Assembly: GCA_977006965.1 (NCBI GenBank)
Contig: OZ345381.1
Coordinates: forward strand, 1,984,001 to 2,048,000
Direction: 5' to 3'
DNA: 64,000 bases
Origin: Phymatolithon calcareum
Taxonomy: Eukaryota; Rhodophyta; Florideophyceae; Hapalidiales
Under the pieces are notes generated by a model, which did not search any database, had not been told where the DNA came from, and worked only from the letters and a program-made list of their open reading frames with translations. The translations under genes and the position numbers were made by a program. Numbering within the stretch: position 1 is the stretch's first letter; every line of letters starts with the position of its first letter. Below are positions 22,489 to 33,480 of the stretch, one piece after another.

Positions 22489-23299
22489 AACAAGATCTGG
22501 TGTGGGACGCATGGCTATTGATAACGTGGGCCAAGCAACACGAGGGCATCATCATTCGTGTTGCAGTCACTGGTTAACAGCTAGTACAGGATGATTTGGT
22601 CCGTTTGACCTTGTCGCTAAGCTGGACCGCAAGCGCAAGAGGCCCTACTTCCCGTCCAAAATGAGGTCCCGTCACGGCTCCTCGTGCGGAAACAACGGTC
22701 ACTTCTCGCAGACACGCCAGGCCGGACATTCGCAATATTTTTGAGGTGAAGCGAAAACACATCGACAAAGCGGCTCAGTCCATGATAATTGACCTCACCG
22801 CCTGCGATGACGGAGATGCTACTTGCGACGAGGAGCTGAAGCATAGCGAGTTGCGCATGAAATAAATATTATCTTTTTGATAAGTTTATTTCTGTGGAGT
22901 GCTCTGTGTATCATAACGAGTAGTAGTTATTGCAAGGGGTGCCGATTTAGCGAATTTTGCCAACTTTTTCGGTCCATGCAGCGAATTTCCTCAAAAATAT
23001 ACTGTACTGTATCGAATTTTTGGTGGATGAAACGATATTGCATGACAGATTGTAGGAACATAAGAAGCCGAAACAAAAAGCAGGCCCGATCACGGACGAG
23101 GAAGTACCTAAGGATCAGGCGAAACCGAAGAGACCTTTTTGCTTGAATCCAAAGTAATTTGATCTTGGCTAAGGGTCATTCAAGATTTTCCACTCCTGTA
23201 GTGCCACTCACGGGCAGAGCTGAATCCCTTCAGTTGCTGCGAAGGTACGCTTCCCGAAGGGGAAACGAAGGAGGCAGAGAAGGCACTAGGGAAGCTATA

Positions 23300-23454
23300 A
23301 GTGCGTCTGACCAACCCCAGAGTCTATTTTTGACGACGTCCCGGACCTCGACGTGCAAGCGGCAGTCAAACATAGATTAGAATGGAAGAAGCTTAGGCTC
23401 TCAAAGTGCTGCTCGCCCCACAAGGGCAATACGCAAAATGAATGAATGAATGAA
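23300..23454 (+). mobile_element. LINE-type 3' end, second copy
   Basis: Homologous to the end of the fragment at 10,522-10,935 in the opposite orientation: the same coding end (Asp-rich, then LEWKKLRLSKCC-like), the same short 3' region and an AATG-repeat tail at 23,437-23,454. Confidence 0.55.
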
Positions 23455-24537
23455 GGGTCTTTCATTGAAGCTGTTCTGCAGCAGCTTCTCATTGATCTGA
23501 AATTTGAGTAAAGTTAAGGGTCTCTCACTGAGGGTGAATGAACAGTAAAACGTCGAATACTGTTGTGGTACCACGCACACTTGAGCAGCATGTCGCAGAA
23601 GGCGCCTCCCAGACGCTGGCACTTTCAGCAGCGAGGGGAGACGAAGAGAGTGAAGAAGGTACAACTTGTTTGACCGAATACCGACTTGCCTTTCTTCAGA
23701 GGACGGACTGTAAATTATTCCGTATATTGTATAGCAGAAAATTTTCTGAGTGACTCTAGAAGATGATATTGGGTACGTTTAGCGTAATGCAGTAAAGCTA
23801 GCGATACTGTCAAACGATATCGGGACAAGATAATTACGACAGAGACGTTCAGCATGAGTGTAGGTTAGGACTTGACCAACCATCGGCATTCCAAAGTTGA
23901 CCCCTCTAACTGCAAAGTTTTGGGACAGGTAGTACATTTTCTGTTGAAGGGGTTTTCACGTCGGAGGGGTCTGTCATACAATCAAAATTCATACGCTTTA
24001 CAGTCAACATACAGAATGTGGGCACGTGTCCTTCAGTCGAAGGCTGAGAATATATTTCAACCCCTTTTCCCTATTTACGTTCCAAAAAATGGTCGAATTT
24101 TAAAAAGAAAGATACGAAAGTTATCTTTTCTAGCCCTCTTTTCGCACGATCAGCCACCTGTCATAAACCCCTCATGTGAAAAATACCTTCAAAATTTAAC
24201 GAAAAATAAAGGGCCTAAATTTTCAGGTTTGCAGTTTGCAAGTTTGCAACTCACCTTTAAATTTGGATATTTTCCGCACTTTTTTGGAAGGGAAAATCTG
24301 CCCGTTTGCAGTTTTGCAGGCTTTTCAGCTATAGGGTTTTCAGTTAGAGGGGTTTGACTGTATAGTCTTGTCAGTGTTTCAAAGAGGCGGGAAGACATTC
24401 TGTCATGTAAAAGCAAAGCTTCTGCAACCAACTGTGCAGGATGCCATGTGAACACATCGTTCTCTCGTATTATTGGTTGGCCAAAGAAGTCAACTGTCGA
24501 GGTGAAGTTTCCATGCACAGCCACTACATACATAATG

Positions 24538-24586
24538 ACCTTAATCATTAAGGTAATTCTCGAGAGACAATGATTGTCTCTCGAGA
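24538..24586. repeat. Two consecutive perfect palindromes
   Basis: ACCTTAAT-C-ATTAAGGT (24,538-24,554) is followed three bases later by TCTCGAGAGACAAT-G-complement (24,558-24,586), both with a one-nucleotide centre. Confidence 0.9.
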
Positions 24587-24650
24587 TCCCTATTTCAGCT
24601 TCAGATTTGTTCGGTTTTTCCTTTCAATCGAAACGGGGAACAGCAGAACA

Positions 24651-24687
24651 TGGATTCACCATGATCATCGTGATCATCATGAATCCA
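24651..24687. repeat. 17-bp-arm palindrome
   Basis: TGGATTCACCATGATCA, loop TCG, then its complement with two mismatches. Confidence 0.8.
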
Positions 24688-25169
24688 GAACACACACCAT
24701 AGTAAAAAAGGACACCAATTTCTTGTTTACACCCTGCTTAACTTGGGTGATCTCTCCAAGCAAGCAAACCTCAGATGGCTCACTTTGCCGCGATCGCCAC
24801 GATATCTTCTATGGTTCTCCGGCGTATCTTCTTCCTGTTGTATTCATTCATTTCGCGTTGATGTGGCCCCGACTCCTCAAGTCATCTATTTCGTTTCGTT
24901 GGCATTATCGGCATCCAAGACGAATATCATGTCTGAGTTTCTGTTGGGCGGTATCTTCGAGATTGTTCTGTTTTGCCAAATTTGAGAAAAGCAAAAAGGG
25001 CGCTTTTTGCAACAAATTGAGTTGTAATTCGATTATACGACATGCAAGCCAATCAAAATAATGAACAGAGCGATTTGCAACGGCTCAGAAACGACGCCAA
25101 CCAGCCATGGTCATGATCTCCTATCTCAGGTCTTCTAGATGATGATTGCTCCGTTTTATCATTCGCATC

Positions 25170-26654
25170 ATGCCCGCCTCAATGAAGTTGTCTTCCCACA
25201 CCCTAATCTCACTTCCCGCGTGCGTGTCAACACCATCGTATGCACGTGGTAAGCTTCGCACTTCTATTGTACATATCGGTGTCGGCAACTTCCATCGTTC
25301 CCACCTAGCCACTTACGTAGACGATCTCTGCCGTCTTGGATGTACACAATGGGCGATAACCGGTGCCGGTGTCCTTGCATCTGACGCTGCCATGGCTGCC
25401 GCGCTGAGATCTCAAGACATGCTCTTCACGGTGGCAGAGCGTGGCGCAGACTCTACTTCTGTCCGCGTTATCGGGTCCATGGTGTCTTATATCCACGCAC
25501 ACCCGGATGCATCTGAACTAATCCGAATCATCGCAGCGCCTGACACGCAAGTTGTGTCCATCACTATTACTGAAGGTGGATATCCGGTAGACGACGAAAG
25601 CGGCACTTTTGACTCTAGTTCCCCGGCAGCGGCGGAAGGAACTGCTTTCGACATTCTTTGTGCAGGGCTGGACGCTCGGCGCAAAGCAGGAACAGGACCG
25701 CTCACCGTACTTAGTTGTGACAACATCGTGGGCAACGGTATAGTATCTCGAATAGCGACACTTGGTATGGCAGAACGCAGAGGGAAAGAGGTTGTGGAAT
25801 GGATACAGAAGCACGTTTCCTTCCCCAATTCCATGGTTGACCGCATTACGCCGGCCACGACTGCAGAGGACATGGAGTTTCTTCGAAATACGTATGACGT
25901 CGATGACGAGTGGCCGGTCATTACGGAAGACTTCCGACAATGGGTAATTGAAGATAACTTTGCAGGCGACCGAATACCTCTCGAGCTTCTCGACGTGCTT
26001 GTCGTGAAAGACGTCGCACCGTACGAGAAACTGAAATTGCGCTTGCTAAATGCGGGGCACTGTTGTTTAGCTTACCCGGCGGCGGTTCTGGGTATCGATC
26101 TCGTACATGAGGCTTTGGGCGACGACGACATAGTTCGCCTGACGCGCGCGTTCATGGCACAAGAGGCAGCACCGGTACTAGAAGCAGTGCCGGGCATTGA
26201 CGTCCGGGAGTATATTGAATTGCTCATTCGGCGATTTGCCAACCCGGCTGTGCGTGACCAGGTTGCGAGGCTCTGTCTTGACGGTTCTGCGAAATTGCCA
26301 AAGTTTCTGTTTCCCACTATACGCGCACAGATTGCGCGTGGTGGACAGATCGACATCTGTGCTCTTATTCTTGCAACATGGTGCAGGTACTTGGTAGGGA
26401 AGACAGAACATGGTGTAGAATATCAGGTTTCTGCAGATCCAATTAGGGAAAAAATCGTGCGGCATGCTGTCGCATCGTGGAATGAGCAGTCTTCTTTCAT
26501 TGATTTCGAAATATTCGGAGAGGATCTTGCTCAGAATAGGCGACTTTTGGGTGCCTTCGAACGTGCCTTGCAGCTCGTGCGAACCCAAGGCGTGCGTTCC
26601 ACTATTGCTCAAGTTTTAAAGTCGGTGCTCGAAGAAGCGGCGAGGACAGAATGA
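25170..26654 (+). CDS. Mannitol 2-dehydrogenase family (polyol long-chain dehydrogenase)
   Basis: NAD(P)-linked interconversion of mannitol and fructose, or a related polyol/ketose pair, in the cytosol. From ATG 25,170 the protein has 494 residues, the usual family length. The N-terminal nucleotide-binding segment has HIGVGNFHRSH (about 34-45); SCDNIVGNG, SMVDRITP and WPVITEDFRQWVIED follow as in family members. The catalytic signature K-x4-N-x2-H is present as Lys289, Asn294 and His297 (KLRLLNAGH). The C-terminal domain carries RFANPAVRDQVARLCLDGSAKLPKF. The frame is open from 25,146, but only TTG lies there; ATG 25,182 is a possible alternative start. No intron. Fructuronate or arabinitol reductase activity cannot be excluded. 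Confidence 0.9.
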   Translation: MPASMKLSSHTLISLPACVSTPSYARGKLRTSIVHIGVGNFHRSHLATYVDDLCRLGCTQWAITGAGVLASDAAMAAALRSQDMLFTVAERGADSTSVRVIGSMVSYIHAHPDASELIRIIAAPDTQVVSITITEGGYPVDDESGTFDSSSPAAAEGTAFDILCAGLDARRKAGTGPLTVLSCDNIVGNGIVSRIATLGMAERRGKEVVEWIQKHVSFPNSMVDRITPATTAEDMEFLRNTYDVDDEWPVITEDFRQWVIEDNFAGDRIPLELLDVLVVKDVAPYEKLKLRLLNAGHCCLAYPAAVLGIDLVHEALGDDDIVRLTRAFMAQEAAPVLEAVPGIDVREYIELLIRRFANPAVRDQVARLCLDGSAKLPKFLFPTIRAQIARGGQIDICALILATWCRYLVGKTEHGVEYQVSADPIREKIVRHAVASWNEQSSFIDFEIFGEDLAQNRRLLGAFERALQLVRTQGVRSTIAQVLKSVLEEAARTE

Positions 26655-27232
26655 GGCTGAGCATCAAAAAATTCTTTTTTTTAAAAAAGAAAAAAAGATT
26701 CCATGTAACAGCCGGGACAAGGTGGCCTTCATAATACAGGGCTCGAAAAATTATCATATCCGCTATTTACTCCATAGAATAGAAAATGGTGCCAATTGCT
26801 TCTGAACCTTCTGATCTATCGATTGTCAACTTCATCTTAGCGCTTTCTCGCTGCTGCTCGAGTACGCAAAAGAAATGGCGATTTAGGTGCAAAATAATAC
26901 TTTGGTTATCATATTATGATATCCCATCGTTTATGTGAAGGCAGCGAAAAGCTAAACACTGCATCCAAGCTAGCCAAAAACGCACGCAATTCGAACGCCA
27001 GCTATTCTGTTAGAGTCTGTACTATATCCGCTATCCCATGCACTGGGCCTCGGCGCTGCCGGTATCGTTGCGGATTTGAATATTTTCACCACCCAGTATT
27101 CCTGTGTCCCGGTTGTTACATGGATTCTTAGTAAATACGCGCGACAGACAAGCGGCATAAATGATCTTTATTTATACGAATGTACGGCCAGCGATAGGAG
27201 TATAAAGAGAAATGTGTGTAAGTTTAAAGAAT
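26655..27232. other. 3' flank of the dehydrogenase gene, no gene
   Basis: A poly-T/poly-A hairpin (about 26,673-26,700) follows the stop codon. The remainder shows no supported frame. Confidence 0.5.
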
Positions 27233-27720
27233 CTATTCGATAGAACAGCCATTGCTCTCCCCTGTCGGGTTGTTCGTACAACGAAACACATGGGAGCGGT
27301 GATTGCCTTGAAGAGGGTTTTCACACTCTTTGCAGCGTTAAATGTTCGAAATTCGTCGACCAGGACGACTGGACAGAGTACGGAGAGAGCACGAAGAAGC
27401 CACTTACGCGGACAAGGCCCGCGCAACTCAGGACTAAACCCCGCATTTCCAAAAGACAGCACGCGTTTCCTCTGCTACAAATCTTGCTTACGTTTCCGCT
27501 TTGTCGCACCGCGGTTCGCCGAAGTTCGCAACTCTAGAAATTCAGCTCCAGAGGCAAGAGATTTAGCCATTTCATGGAAGTTGCGCGCTATGGCTTGGAA
27601 TCGCGCAAAGCGCTGGCGACGCCTTTTGTTCGAAAAGTTTTCGAGGCACATGACCGTCAATGCGCTGTAGACAAGGTTGGCGTACGTAAGACTTTCACCA
27701 GCACGCTATAGCATCCTCTA
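27233..27720 (-). pseudogene. Fanzor (eukaryotic TnpB-like nuclease) C-terminal fragment
   Basis: Fanzor proteins are RNA-guided DNA nucleases carried by eukaryotic transposons. The minus strand shows, in one frame, a helical stretch (LTYANLVYSALTVMCLENF, then RRQRFARFQAIARNFHEM), then SFGNAGFSPELRGP, LCPVVLVDEFRT and, after a one-base frame change, the zinc-finger half CKEC-x15-FRCTNN ending near 27,233. The order FG(N/D)-x-FSP-x-x-x-G, VDE(F/Y)RTS and CxxC is the Fanzor/TnpB RuvC-II to zinc-finger region. In-frame TAG codons at 27,475-27,477, 27,706-27,708 and 27,718-27,720 break it, and the N-terminal half with the first RuvC aspartate is absent or unrecognisable. Dead copy; assignment from motifs only. 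Confidence 0.68.
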
Positions 27721-28453
27721 GTGTAGCCCGTCTTCATCTTCTCCTTCTTCGTCTTCTTTTCAAGTATAGTCCAGTTCGATCACTTCTTCCCTTGTTCCGA
27801 CTCGGGCCAAACGACTTCACTGATTAAAATCCGGATTTAAATCACTAGATTGTCACTTGGATAGAGGATGATAAAAGACCTTTTCCAATATTAACAAGCG
27901 ACCGCAATAGCACATTTTCACCTATATATCAAAATGACAACAATCTGATCATCACCCAAATTGAGTGATTCACAAATTGTCGAGACTCAGTACGCGGACT
28001 AGAGAGAGTTCGTGGCATTCCACGTGCCATAGAACGACGTAGAGAGTCAAGTCTTATTCAATACACGCATCATGTATTACGTGCATTGTAGGAGTATTCA
28101 GTCGATTGATTTTGTGTTGATAAAACTATATTTAATTTCGTGTTTTGAACGAACGCGATTGTTTACCAAAGTTGGTTGGCGAAATCTGTGTAGTACTAAT
28201 AGCATAAAAGTTCGCGGGGAGTGCCTCTGCAAGGGTGCCCAGGCATCAACAAGGCACAATGGAACCATCCAAGTTAGTTAAATTTTCAGTAGTTATGAGT
28301 AGACAGCGCGTTTCACTGGTCGTGGGCGCAGCTACTGATTCATAGAACTTTACAAAGCTGCAACCGTGGAGCCGATTAGACTTTTCTAGGAAGGCAATCG
28401 CTGATCTTTAGCAGGTCATTTCGCCAATTTGAACGCTTGGGTATTAGGCTGAT
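27721..28453. other. No gene recognised
   Basis: The minus strand just upstream of the Fanzor fragment still reads as an acidic stretch (EEDEEGEDEDG) in the same frame, so the relic may extend to about 27,800; stops then accumulate. A 69-codon plus-strand frame ends near 28,281. Confidence 0.4.
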
Positions 28454-29191
28454 TGTTAAATATACGTCGAGACACGGAGACTCTGCGTCTCAAGGCCCTG
28501 CAGTCGTACTGCACGCCGCAACAGCACCGTTTTGTCGCAGACGCGCGCCACAGCGACCCGGAAGTGTACCACGTACGTTTGCTACCCAACTATGGGTTGC
28601 TTCTTTGTCCAACTTTGGACTCGACCGTGAGGGACACAGTTCAACCAGATTTGAGTAAAGAATATGTCGTGTTTTCTTCCTTCCCGCGCGACCTCGCGCC
28701 CTCCCTCCTCTCCCCTCTTTGAGATCCACTACTCTTCCCCCTTTTATATTCCCCAAATCTAATTGTAATCTCCCAACTCGTTTCTGGTAACTGCGTGTCG
28801 ACCTCGACTGCCGCGTATATTACCAACAACCAGTAATATGCTTTGTAATAGTTTGAATACGAGTCTTGTCCCCACAATGCGTGTGCCTCTCAGCAGTGTG
28901 TGGCCCCTCCACACGGGTCTGTGGCCCTTCCACATGGGGTTTGTGGCCCTTCTTCAGGGATCCTCCACAGCGGTCTGTGGCCCCGGCACACGGGTCTGTG
29001 GCCCCTCCACATGGGGTTTGTGGCCCTTCTTCAGGGATCCTCCACAGCGGTCTGTGACCCCGACACACGGGTCTGTGGCCCCTCCACAGAGATCATCTTT
29101 CGACTTACTTTCAATACACTATCCAAGCAACCATGCTATACAGGAAAACAATCAAACAAGACAAACAAACAAATACCACGAGAATTTCACA
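28454..29191 (-). repeat. 3' LTR
   Basis: 738 bp, termini TG...CA. It contains a 77-bp tandem repeat (units starting at 28,910, 28,987 and 29,064, the last partial) built around the TGTGGCCCCTCCACA motif. Confidence 0.95.
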
Positions 29192-29201
29192 TCCCCCCGT
29201 T
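29192..29201 (-). promoter_or_regulatory. Polypurine tract
   Basis: AACGGGGGGA on the minus strand directly abuts the 3' LTR, the expected plus-strand DNA priming site. Confidence 0.8.
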
Positions 29202-29235
29202 CATGCGCATCGTGCGGTTCGCGGTAAGCATGAAG

Positions 29236-31305
29236 TTAGAGTTCTTCGCGCAGTGCAGGTCCGTAATCGCGACGGTCCTCGATCGTGATGGGCAAACGCC
29301 CAGTAAATAGCATTTTCTCCAGGAAGTCCGCTGATTTCCCGGCCATGGGCTTGGTCAGGGCGTCCGCCGGATTATTGACGCCAGGTACCCAGACGATATC
29401 ACTTATCGCCCCACTCTCGTATTCCGCGCGCAGGCGATGTACGTCCGCATTCATTCCGCTGTCCCGAGGTTGGCTTTGTGTCGCAAGACATCGGTGAAGC
29501 CCTTTAGAATCGACAACGAGCACGACGTCCAAGAGCTTTCCTAAAATTGAAAAGAGCGAATCCTGCAAGGCGCGCGCGCAACCGACAGCGGTTACAGCCG
29601 CTATCGTTTCCGCCTCTCCCGTAGAAGTCGCCACCCGGCGCTGCTTCCTTGACTGGTAGGCCAAGGTGTGAAATACGCTCTCCTCTTTTGTCCCAAAAGA
29701 AATCCCAACCACGCAACCTTCCTGCGCAACCTTCTTGAAATTCCCTTCATGGGGAAATCCCGCATCAGAAAAAACGACGATTCTCGCCTTTTCAATTTCG
29801 GCCGGCGACGGCCGGAGATATGAGATAACAGGCTCCTTGCGGAGCACGTCGCGTACTAACGCGTTCACTTTTTTCACCCCCAACACTCGCATCGCCGGAA
29901 TAAGCTGCTGAATAAAACTTGCCGCAAATGCAGCAAATGGGGATACCGTCACCCCCAAGTACCCCAGCTTCCCCGGAAGGGACTTTAAGCGCCTCTGTTC
30001 AATCAGAGTGATTTCCGTCTCCGGTTCTTTTCGCCTTTGTGACGAAATCGCAAGCGGCTCCACCTCCTTGAGGTACGCATGCATACTCACAGTCACATCG
30101 TTTGGTGTCTGTGTGACTTCGGCGGCATTGACGGTAAGCGTGGATGGTGTGCATGCCCAGGAGCTTAGCTCAAACGCGCGGCCAACCCCGGCGTGCGCGT
30201 CCTCGAGCCACTGCTCGTTGCGACCCGCAACGACGAGGTCGTCAACGTACTTTGCGATGAGCAGACAAAGGTCCCCGCGATTGCTCAATGCACGTTCTTG
30301 GCGACGGCCGCCTTCGACGCTTGCACAGTCGCGGTAGAACAATTGTGGTAAGCCCCAAACAGTGCTCAATCCAAGTCCATTGATCATGAAGTCATCTGAG
30401 GCGCGCTGCCATTTGCGCCCTGCAGAGACCAAACCATACATGGTTGCGGTCAGCAACAAAACCTCGCGGCTCGCCATCTCGCGCGGTGGTTGGACGAAAA
30501 CGTCTCGTCTCGCACTACCCGATTGCGTGTATGCGCCGCGCACATCTGCTTTCCCCAAAATCATTCCGCCACAAACGGCCGCGCTGTATAATAGACGAAA
30601 TCCGTTTTGGGAAACGACGGCTGCATCGGTGCGTAGACTCTCGCGCTCGCTGTCGCGATTTCCGTGTACACAAAGCCGCGCCTTCAGTTTGTACCTCGCG
30701 ACGTCGACGTGGTTCGACTCCCACTTGATCTTGTAGACGAAATGAGAGGAAATAACATTCCCGTCTGTGGGAACTTCTCTCCGCGGAATTTCGCGCATGT
30801 TCGGTAGCCAATTTTCCTGTAGCTCCACATGACGCGCCTGGCCATAAAGCCACTCCGGTATCACAGCAACTTCACGCGACATGAATTGCGCGTTGCTCAC
30901 GGTCTCGTACGCGCGCTGCAGTGCAATCTGCGCCGCAGCATCCCGGTCCATCGGGTTCGTGAGAAAATTTAATCGCGTGGGCGGGTGCACACTGCGCTTA
31001 CTCCTGCGCAATGGTACCACTGGTACTATCTCCTCCAACTCGGGGGGCATTGCTTCATCTTCAGTTGCGGTATCTGCGACGTGCGTCTGGACCTCACGGC
31101 TTCCTGGGTCACCGCTCGGCGCCTGGGAGGCATCAAAATCACGGCGCAAATACTGTACTTTACCTTCATCCAGGGGCCCGTCCCCAGAATAAATTTCTAG
31201 CGCCGCCGCGCCATCATCCCCATCGTCCTGAGGAGGGTCTTGGCGACCGTTATCATCGTCACTTGACGATGAACCGTTATCGTAGTCGATATCGGGCTCG
31301 TCTTC
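29236..31305 (-). pseudogene. Copia reverse transcriptase and RNase H
   Basis: Open frame of about 690 codons after the TAG at 31,306. It starts with an acidic linker, then the copia RT domain (VYKIKWESNHVDVARYKLKARL, with GKADVRGAYTQ and the catalytic KYVDDLVV) and ends with RNase H (VVFSDAGFPHEGN, TSTGEAETIAA, VVDSKGLHR, ADALTKP). It would copy element RNA into DNA in virus-like particles. The domain itself is intact but is separated from integrase by one in-frame TAG (31,306-31,308). Confidence 0.93.
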
Positions 31306-32583
31306 CTACTCCGCGTCTTGCTGATAAACATCTTCCTCGTCTATCCCCAGTTCTGCCTCAACGGCGACCGCGGCAATTGGTGATTTAGGAATTGTACGCA
31401 CGTCTTCGGGGGCAACCACGCATTGGTCTCGCCCCGACCCAACAAGTACCGAATAGTCTTCTCGCACCGATCGAACCTTGCGCTTCACCCATTGTCCTCG
31501 CGGGCGCTTCCCTCTAGGAAGAAGAATCAACACCTCGTCTCCAATTCTGATGCGCCTTGATCCTGCACTTGCCGGTCGCGCCTTGAGCACTTTCGCCAGT
31601 AGGCGCCTAGCTCCCATTTCTGAATGAGCGGCGCGTACTGCCCGAGGGAGAACTCTCATACCGCTTCCTGCAATCGAAGGGGTGTATCCCCGTACGAGCT
31701 CAAATGAAGACGCCGTGCTGTTGCCGTAAAGTATATTTGCGGCGAAACCAGCTGTCGCTAAGCGGTCGGCAAACGAGAGCGTAGCATGAGAGGGGTCATT
31801 CTCCAGGCGTTCCAGCGCATCTTTGACCACCCGATGCTTGCGTTCGACCGGACCGGCTTTATTGTGCCGGCGCGCAGGCAAAGGCACTAGCTTGATACCG
31901 AGTCCTTTTGCCCATCTCCGGGCAATTCCTTTGTCGAATTCTGCGTCGGCAAAAACTTCGACAGGATCCCCATGGCGCAGGATCCAGCTGCGCATCACGA
32001 CCTGTAGCATCTTTGTCAAATCGCGCGACTCAAGCGGTGTGAGTTCTGAGTATCCAGTTGCGTAGTCAACGACATGAAGTACAAGCTCTTTTCCCCAATA
32101 CATCACGTCTACGTAGACGCGTGTGTTGAAATCCAAATGGATTCGACTCATGCTAAACTTGTTAGCCGGTGGTGGATCTCCACTTCGAATGCAAGCAGTG
32201 CACTGTCCTTGAACCCTTGCCACCTCTACTGACATTTCCGGCGTCCACTTCTTCGCGTGCTTGAGCAATTTCTCAACGGATCGCGGATGCAAATGAGTAC
32301 GACGGTGAATTCGCTTGATGATGCTCATCGGAGCTGCATCTCCGGTAGCCTCCTGAAGCATGGCCTTCGCGACCATCTTCTTCAGCGAATCACTGCACAT
32401 TGTTACCCTCGAATGTCCGTCGTCTATCGACAAGCGAGTAGGTAAGCGCACTGTTCGGCCATCAATGTTGAAACTCACCCAATTACCGTCATGTGACTCG
32501 ACACACTTGTGGTGCACTAGGGCATCTTTGCCAATAAGGAGCGGAACGTCACCGTCGACCACCAGGCACGACAGGCGCAACAA
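31306..32583 (-). pseudogene. Copia protease C-terminus and integrase
   Basis: It begins with the end of the protease (DVPLLIGKD), followed by the integrase HHCC zinc finger (THLHP...CTACIRSG), the DDE core (VYVDVMYWG, VEVFADAEFD, GPVERKHRV) and a C-terminal basic domain (IGDEVLILLPRG). It would insert the cDNA copy into host DNA. Same frame as the segments on either side, separated from them only by TAG codons at 32,590-32,592 and 31,306-31,308. Confidence 0.93.
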
Positions 32584-32589
32584 TGCGTC

Positions 32590-33480
32590 CTATGATATCG
32601 CGAGTGGCAGTTCGCAGCGCCCAACAATGGACTGAGGCTTTGAGTGATTTCCCTCCGTGCCAAACGCATGTGAAGTAAAGTCGCACGGCTTACGATTTGA
32701 TATCACGGGCTTCAAGCCCTGATTGTCGCACAGCGCGACGTAGTTCTTCAGGCCAATTACTGTTGCAGCGGCGCCACCGTCCACAATCGCATTAATTGGA
32801 TAAAAGCAATCATCCGCACAAAATCCATGCGACGATTCTTGGCCGTCACGGCCTGCCACCGTCATCTTGTTGTACACGGTATCCGGTGGATCTGCCCAGG
32901 GTACGGACGAAAGTGCGGTTGCCCTAAACCTTTCCTTATCGCCCGATTTCTTCTTTCCTCCAGGTAAATTCTTCTTCGCGTCTCGCCTGGCCTCATGGGC
33001 CTTCTTGCACTCCTCATTCTCGTAATAAAAATGAGGACCTTCGCAAACCCAGCATTTCACTTTTGGTGTGTTAGACGGCCCCTTGGCACTTGCCAAACCG
33101 GTCTGCGCTATAATTCCCCCATCGGAGTGACGACCGCTTATTCGCGCATAAGTCACATCGCCAGAGCTCGCTGTGCTTTGTGTAGCGAGATCACCGTGAT
33201 CGATACGGCGAAGCGCCATCCTTACCGCCTCCAACGTAATTAGCGGTTCATGCTGTTGCACCGATGTCTCCAGTGAGGAACTCACCCGTGCTCTTGGCGG
33301 CGGTGACGACAGTGAAACACTGTAGGACAATTGGTTTTCTCTTGCCCTGCCTGTCAGTCCTTCTACGACACCTTTTGTCGACTCTATCGACGAGACCATT
33401 ACCGTGGTCTGTGCCGCTACGTTTCGCAGGCTCGCGGCTAAAGCAGCAACTGCTGCGTTATTTGGGATTGTCCCCGTCCA
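32590..33480 (-). pseudogene. Gag C-terminus (zinc knuckle) and start of protease
   Basis: Same frame as integrase and RT. It holds a nucleocapsid-type knuckle (CWVCEGPHFYYENEEC) and, downstream, the aspartic protease active-site region INAIVDGGAAATVIG, where the usual D-S/T-G is D-G-G. The frame is open upstream of its first ATG (33,399) and overlaps the end of the gag ORF, with a protein-like upstream reading (PAEQALAVVNSWTG). It therefore continues gag after a -1 shift, either a programmed event or a one-base mutation. Confidence 0.8.

Larger units (their letters stand above)
21665..22992. mobile_element. Small Mutator-like element (MULE)
   Basis: The ends are inverted repeats of about 85 bp at roughly 90% identity (left 21,665-21,749; right 22,906-22,992), with termini GAGGAAATTCGCTGCATGG and its complement. 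AAAAATATAC flanks it directly at 21,655-21,664 and 22,993-23,002, a 9-10-bp target duplication as made by Mutator-family transposases. Inside are a SWIM zinc-finger fragment (plus strand), the usual C-terminal module of MULE transposases, and a SANT/Myb-like fragment (minus strand). At 1.3 kb and with broken frames it cannot be autonomous. Confidence 0.8.
23455..25169. other. No gene recognised
   Basis: A 161-codon frame (23,872-24,357 +) lacks recognisable features and sits in A+T-rich DNA. Strong palindromes lie at 24,538-24,586 and 24,651-24,687, between 0.5 and 0.65 kb before the mannitol dehydrogenase start. Confidence 0.5.

Noticed and set aside
25487-25940. Antisense ORFs of about 140 codons
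   Set aside because: Shadows of the mannitol dehydrogenase gene.
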